Positions 7,177 to 11,122 of a DNA stretch of 11,122 bases are shown in pieces; the first letter of the stretch is position 1, and each line of letters begins with the position of its first letter. This DNA is from Euperipatoides rowelli (lineage: Eukaryota; Onychophora; Udeonychophora; Euonychophora; Peripatopsidae): the NCBI GenBank assembly GCA_003024985.2, contig PXIH01S0013076.1; one strand, given 5' to 3'. The notes under the pieces are model-generated. The model had not been told where the DNA came from. It searched no databases and worked only from the letters and a program-made list of their open reading frames with translations. Made by a program: the position numbers and the translations under genes.

Positions 7177-7401
7177 CTATATCTTCTTTTGATGCATTTT
7201 CTTCACTTTGAGCCTTCGTCTGTCTTCTACCGACTTTGCAAATTTTTCATTAGAAATAGCTACCATCATATTTTTTTTTTTAATAGCCAGTAAGGTTTGT
7301 TGTAGCTCATTTTCCATGGTTCCAACTTTTCTCGCTTCAAGATTTGATATCCAGGTTAAGTAGGGTCTTCCATTTTTTTTTAATGAAAAGCCATTTCTAT
7401 C
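7177..7401 (-). CDS. Putative 3'-terminal coding exon of an unidentified host gene
   Basis: On the minus strand a strong acceptor (tatatttccag) ends at 7402 and opens a 74-codon frame from 7401 to a TAG at 7179-7177. The product starts DRNGFSLKKNGRPYLTW and continues with a charged, helix-prone segment (LEARKVGTMENELQQT) and a basic end (EDRRRLKVKKMHQKK). This reads like real protein despite two A-runs. The frame has no required ATG at the exon start, as expected for a last exon; upstream exons would lie above 7450 or outside the window, with the retrotransposon in the intervening intron. From memory, the GRP word followed by a basic coiled coil faintly recalls mitochondrial ribosomal protein mL52, but I could not verify this. 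A chance frame or a repeat-derived frame remains possible. Confidence 0.35.
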   Translation of the reverse strand, partial: DRNGFSLKKNGRPYLTWISNLEARKVGTMENELQQTLLAIKKKNMMVAISNEKFAKSVEDRRRLKVKKMHQKKI

Positions 7402-7409
7402 CTGGAAAT

Positions 7410-8154
7410 ATATTCTTGTAGTTATGTGTCTCCAATATCTTTATAAAAATTAACAACTGATTTTCATGCTAATAAAATAAACAGCTAGCTGCACATTCAT
7501 CTCTAATTGAACATATTTTCCCTTTTAAATGCCCAGTGGACTAAATGATGAAATAGTTAATAGATTCCATTAAAGGTATAATAACTGTCCAATATAATTT
7601 AAAAGGCTTTATTTGTGCCAAGTTTTTATGTCATTACTAATCCAAAACTTCTGAATCAAAGGGGTTGTAAACACAAAGCAACATTGTTTTATTTTTATTT
7701 GGTATTTTTTAATTGTACAAAATGTTTTAATTAATATTGCCAAGTGAATTCCCATGAGCCTCCTCTCTCGAGAAAGGTTGTGTTGGGAGATGTCTCTGTG
7801 TAATTATTATGAAGTAAGTTGTTTTAGTTTTATTTTGGCTTGCTTTTATTATTGTGGACAAATGGAATTGGTAAAATAAGTTTATTTACGCTGTTGGTGT
7901 TTATTTTAATAATAGTAGCTGGAACATAGTGAGTTTTATCAACGAGATACGGGCGTGGTTGAGCCTAACGTTAATTTTGGATAGTGCAAAACGTTTAACT
8001 TGCAAAGTTGGCCTACTTAAAAGTTAAAGGCATATTTATTGGTGCATAATTGGAAGTTTAATTATAGCGAGTTTACAGCACGACTGCCAAGAATATGGTT
8101 ATTGAAAACTTAAGTAAATATGTATCACTTGTGTCGGAGTTTGCAACAGTGTAA
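7410..8154. other. Spacer, possibly including the retrotransposon 5' UTR
   Basis: No coding frame is seen. Composition shifts at about 7740-7800 from A/T-rich spacer to a more G-containing plus strand (CTCGAGAAAGG, TTGTGTTGGGAGATG) that continues to ORF1. The 5' UTR of the element may therefore begin there. No target-site duplication could be recognised, so the edge is uncertain. Confidence 0.3.
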
Positions 8155-9126
8155 ATGGTGGTGGAGAATACTTATCAGACTAAGCGTATTGCAGAAGAAA
8201 GTATTATTGATTTATTGAACTCTCTCTGTCTACTGGATAGTTTATTAGAACTAAATTGCTTGGATTTTCCAGCGTACACGTTCATTTGTTTTGAATCGAA
8301 AGAGGAAATGAAAATGTTAAAAGAATCTTCACTAGATAAGACGAATGTTATGTTTTAACTGCTGACGCCTTTGGAGATAAGAACATTATCAAATTTTCTG
8401 TGTCCTGGATGCCTTACTCGGTTGTAGAAAAAGAGCTTCCGACATTATTAGCAGATTATGGTGAGGTTATTTCGATGAAACTGACAAGAGTAATTAGTGA
8501 CACCAGAGCATATGATACTACTCCTGCATTAATTTTGTTACCATGTGTCTTGAGGACAACGTTGATGTTGGAATTATCCCATATTTAATCTTGTCCTCGA
8601 TAAGTCTTAGAGGATGGATCTACATTTCATCTCAGCCACACATTTTTTGATGTAAAAGTCCTAACCGTGCGATCAGAATTTGCAATAGGTGGTGCAAAAA
8701 AAGTTGATGCTATAAGGAATTTAAACATACATGTGATTTATCTTACGCTGGTGCTTTGGCAAGCGGCCAGGATCATGGAGAGTTGGTGTTGTGGCTAGTA
8801 GTGATGGTGGAAAATCGCCTGATTTGTTTAGTGGTTCATACGATTCTACAGAGAAAGTTGGAATTAATGAACCCCTGCATTTGGAAAGTGGTACTAAGAA
8901 GAATGATGGTCTGCAGGAGAAGATGCAAACTACTAATTCTGATTTGATTGCAATGGCTCTAGTGAATGCAAATATTATGTTGCCTCAGAATGTTGATGTT
9001 CCTATAGGTGATTCTGAAGATAGACAAATTTATTATGCATCATTTTCGGCGGGATATAGACAAATTTATTATGCATCATTTTCGGCGGGATATAGACAAA
9101 TTTATTATGCAATGAACAAAAATTGA
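8155..9126 (+). pseudogene. Retrotransposon ORF1 remnant (nucleic-acid-binding protein)
   Basis: In LINEs ORF1 coats the element RNA. The ATG frame at 8155 (MVVENTYQTKRIAEESIIDL) stops at TAA 8356-8358. The reading moves to another frame at about 8352 (TADAFGDKNIIKFSVSWMPY, then LLADYGEVISMKLTRV, an RRM-like pattern). It moves again near 8540, reading an IPYLIL-type stretch, interrupted by stops including one just before the knuckle. A decayed zinc knuckle remains, with Cys 8708, His 8726 and Cys 8732 before DLSYAGALASG. After about 8785 a fourth frame (GKSPDLFSGSYDSTEK) runs to TGA 9124-9126. The end is altered by a perfect 36-bp duplication. Position before an endonuclease ORF and the knuckle remnant support the call; the RRM reading is weaker. 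Confidence 0.6.
9020..9111 (+). repeat. Perfect 36-bp tandem repeat, 2.6 copies, in frame within ORF1
   Basis: TAGACAAATTTATTATGCAT begins at 9021 and again at 9057, and the third partial copy begins at 9093. Copies are identical over all overlapping bases. The 36-bp unit adds 12 codons each time (RQIYYASFSAGY). It is far less diverged than the element around it, so it arose after the element died or is kept identical. Confidence 0.95.
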
Positions 9127-9416
9127 AGATTGGAGATGAGCTGTGCAAGGTTAAGGAATGAAGATTTGACTTAAGTTTATACCTTTTTATTGATATGCTT
9201 GAGGTTTTTTCATGATGGACTTTCCCTGGTAAAGTTGTGTTTGCTTTATTGTTTATATGATTACTTATTTCTATGTTTGGTGCTGCCATCAGGTTTATGA
9301 CGGTGGAGGGAGAAATTTATTTAACAATCCTTTGAAGAATGTTCCAAGTGGAGTAAGTACAAGTTTGTATCTAACTGTAAAGTATTTAAAAATTTTAATA
9401 TGTTATTGCTTAATTT

Positions 9417-9447
9417 TTTAGACACTTGCAAGGTACAAGTGTCTAAA
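9417..9447 (+). other. Perfect 12-bp stem with 7-nt loop between ORF1 and ORF2
   Basis: TTTAGACACTTG (9417-9428), loop CAAGGTA, CAAGTGTCTAAA (9436-9447). A T-run follows at about 9457. It lies 99 bases before the ORF2 start in the inter-ORF region. It might be an RNA structure of the element or a relic of a small palindromic insertion. No known function is claimed. Confidence 0.7.
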
Positions 9448-9545
9448 TGTTAATGATTTTTTTTTGTCTTTTTATTTTTGTTACGGTACTTTGTAATTTT
9501 GTTGAATTTGTTATGGGATTGGAGTAACTTAAATAGGAGCTGAAA

Positions 9546-10735
9546 ATGAATACTAATGCTAATAATTTGAAATTGTGCACGTTGAACGTGCAAGGGTTAA
9601 ATAGTTTTGTTAAAAAGAAAAAGTTGTTGCGATCTTTATTGAATTTAGAAATTGATGTATGCTGTATGCAAGAAGTCAAATTAAAAAAGGGGGCGAACAA
9701 TAAGCTGGATCAGCTAAGTAAGCACTTTATTTTTCAAGCCTTAGCTAATACTGCTCATAGGGAGGTAATGATATTGATATCAAGGTCAATTATTATTTCA
9801 GATTTAAGGATTTTGATATCTGTTCCTGATTTATTGTTAATATCTTTATTTTTAGATGATAAGAAATTTTTTATTTCCTCTTACTATGGGCCAAATCAGA
9901 TCGTAGCTTATAGGGTATTATTTAATATATTATGTGGATGATTCCTGCTGGGGACAATAATATCATTATTAAAGGAGGTTTTAACACTTGTAGTGTTGAA
10001 AACTTAGATATTAATTTGATTCATTGTCAGGCGCTGAAGTTGTTTGATATTTCTGAAAGATTAAATCTATCACAGATCCCAACAAGACTAGTGAAGGTAT
10101 CTAATAAGCTAGATTTCTGATTGCTAACTGGTAATTTTTTTTTCATGTTTAACCTATTATTTCTGACCATACTTTTGTTTTGATTAATGTGCAAGTGATA
10201 AGAGTAAATAATATTCCAATTTATGAAAGGAGGAAGAATCATTACTTTATTCATTCCGAGTTGGAATTTAACTATAAACACTTTTCTGACATATACATTG
10301 TGGTGAATGAATTGGGTAGCTCTTCTCATTTTGATATTGATCAATGGTTGAGGTTTAAAGAAGTTCTATATTATTGTATTGAAGATGCCAATAGTAGGTA
10401 TAAATATAATCTAAATTTTCAATTGTCAAGGTTAAATACCATTAATAAATTGGTTAATTTAAATTGACAGGAGATACCTTATTTTTTACAATGTAAAAAA
10501 GAGTTAAATAACTTAAATAATATTATTGAAAAAAATAATTATTTGAAATTAGAACAAAGGATTGTGTTGTCGTTTGAAATTACTCGATGACATCTAGGGT
10601 TTTTTTAAAAAAAAGAATGCTTCTTCCTTAAGGGGACATGCTACTAATACCAGGTCGAAAAATGGAAAAATAAATTCATTAGATGGCATTTTGAGTTTTT
10701 TTTTTAACTATATAACTTATCTACTTTCAAAATAA
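9546..10735 (+). pseudogene. Retrotransposon ORF2 remnant: APE-type endonuclease and linker, no reverse transcriptase
   Basis: ORF2 products nick the target and copy the element RNA. From ATG 9546 the frame gives the endonuclease order LCTLNVQGLNS (metal-binding Asn region), CCMQEVKL (catalytic Glu), REVMILISRS and YYGPN, then stops at TGA 9939-9941. A shifted frame from about 9932 gives NNIIIKGGFNTC, where the usual GDFN has become GGFN, so the key Asp is lost. Another shift near 10114 gives SNKLDFLIANW then IISDHTFVLINV (catalytic SDH) and continues to a TGA at 10465-10467. It reads on past that stop (QEIPYFLQCKKELNNLNN) to TGA 10588-10590. After a shift at the 7-T run, 10601-10732 gives FFKKKNASS, TRSKNGKINSLDGILSFF and NYITYLLSK, the linker typical before the reverse transcriptase. 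The protein ends there, without any YADD-type core. Confidence 0.8.
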
Positions 10736-11122
10736 AATCATTTAAATTTAAAGAAAATTCAAAATCTATGAAAAAAGGCAATTTATTAAGACCATAAAGT
10801 AGTTAAAAGGTAAAAATAAACCTGTAAAAAGACATATTTATAAAAGCTTGTAGAAACGCTATCTCTCAAGCTAGGACGCCATGTTTTATATTAAATGAAA
10901 CCTTGAATCTCCTTCTTGTTTAGGCCTACATTTATAATGATATGCAATACATCTGTGGTGTTATTAAAGACAGAAAGATAAACGGTAGTTTAGATTAACT
11001 GTAATTTATTGGGAAATTAGAACAGTAATTTAAGTGCTAAATAATAGGTCTGATTAGGAACAGACTTGGAAGGAAAAATAACATAGTTCTAAACTGTTAG
11101 CAGTATAATACTGCTTAAAGTA
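10736..11122. other. AT-rich DNA with no gene seen
   Basis: No continuation of the retrotransposon reverse transcriptase is visible in any plus-strand frame and no other coding frame stands out. TTTAGGCCTACATTTATAAT near 10919-10938 and CATGTTTTATATTAAATG near 10880 are unremarkable. The change near 10735 may be the breakpoint where the element lost its 3' part. Confidence 0.45.

Larger units (their letters stand above)
8155..10735 (+). mobile_element. Decayed APE-type non-LTR retrotransposon, L1/Tx1-like, 3' part missing
   Basis: Two consecutive plus-strand ORFs match the plan of an L1/Tx1-like LINE: an ORF1 with a zinc-knuckle remnant near its C-terminal third, then an ORF2 beginning with an apurinic-type endonuclease. 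ORF2 continues past SDH into the linker that normally leads to reverse transcriptase, then ends at TAA 10733-10735. No reverse transcriptase motif, 3' UTR or terminal repeat is visible afterwards. Many frameshifts and stops show it is long dead. The clade is inferred from layout only. Confidence 0.75.

Noticed and set aside
9002-9289. Minus-strand frame with repeated HNKFVYIPPKM units
   Set aside because: It is the antisense of the 36-bp tandem repeat inside ORF1.
9428-9475. Hairpin followed by a T-run, like a bacterial intrinsic terminator
   Set aside because: The context is animal retrotransposon DNA, where such terminators do not operate; recorded only as an RNA structure or palindrome.

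Overview
The window looks like nuclear DNA of an invertebrate animal. It is AT-rich (about one third GC by eye), full of A/T runs and short tandem arrays, with splice-like signals, TATA and CCAAT boxes and a decayed non-LTR retrotransposon. Bacterial-style gene organisation is absent. Repeats built on TCAAGGTCA and on CAAGATGG/AAAATGGC recall those of mollusc and some other invertebrate genomes, but the species cannot be fixed from this sequence.

Layout: 1-880 is AT-rich with one small orphan reading frame. 880-1545 is a repeat belt holding a 66-bp tandem array. 1826-3188 holds a promoter and a broken multi-exon gene of higher GC. I read this gene as one ancestral coding sequence carrying two related Cys/His zinc-type modules, an N-terminal coiled-coil-like segment and acidic and Ser/Thr/Pro-rich stretches. 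3216-4186 holds promoter-like DNA, a small upstream frame and an intact 115-codon reading frame. 4153-4644 is a second repeat belt with a ~105-bp array carrying CArG-box palindromes, and 4795-5015 is a 78-bp array.

5016-6815 is AT-rich DNA without recognisable genes. 6815-6880 has a possible tRNA-derived SINE head. 7177-7401 on the minus strand looks like the last coding exon of a host gene that continues upstream. 8155-10735 is a plus-strand APE-type non-LTR retrotransposon (L1/Tx1-like layout): ORF1 with remnants of a zinc knuckle, then ORF2 endonuclease. It is riddled with frameshifts and stops well before any reverse transcriptase. 10736-11122 shows nothing clear.

The most unusual part is 1826-4186. 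Two adjacent unknown genes sit behind similar promoters (CCAAT plus TGATGTCA plus TATA-like) and between two belts of related repeats in opposite orientation. This could be a small mobile or viral-derived unit or a local lineage-specific gene pair; the sequence alone does not decide. The retrotransposon is an ordinary relic apart from its missing 3' half and a perfect 36-bp in-frame duplication.
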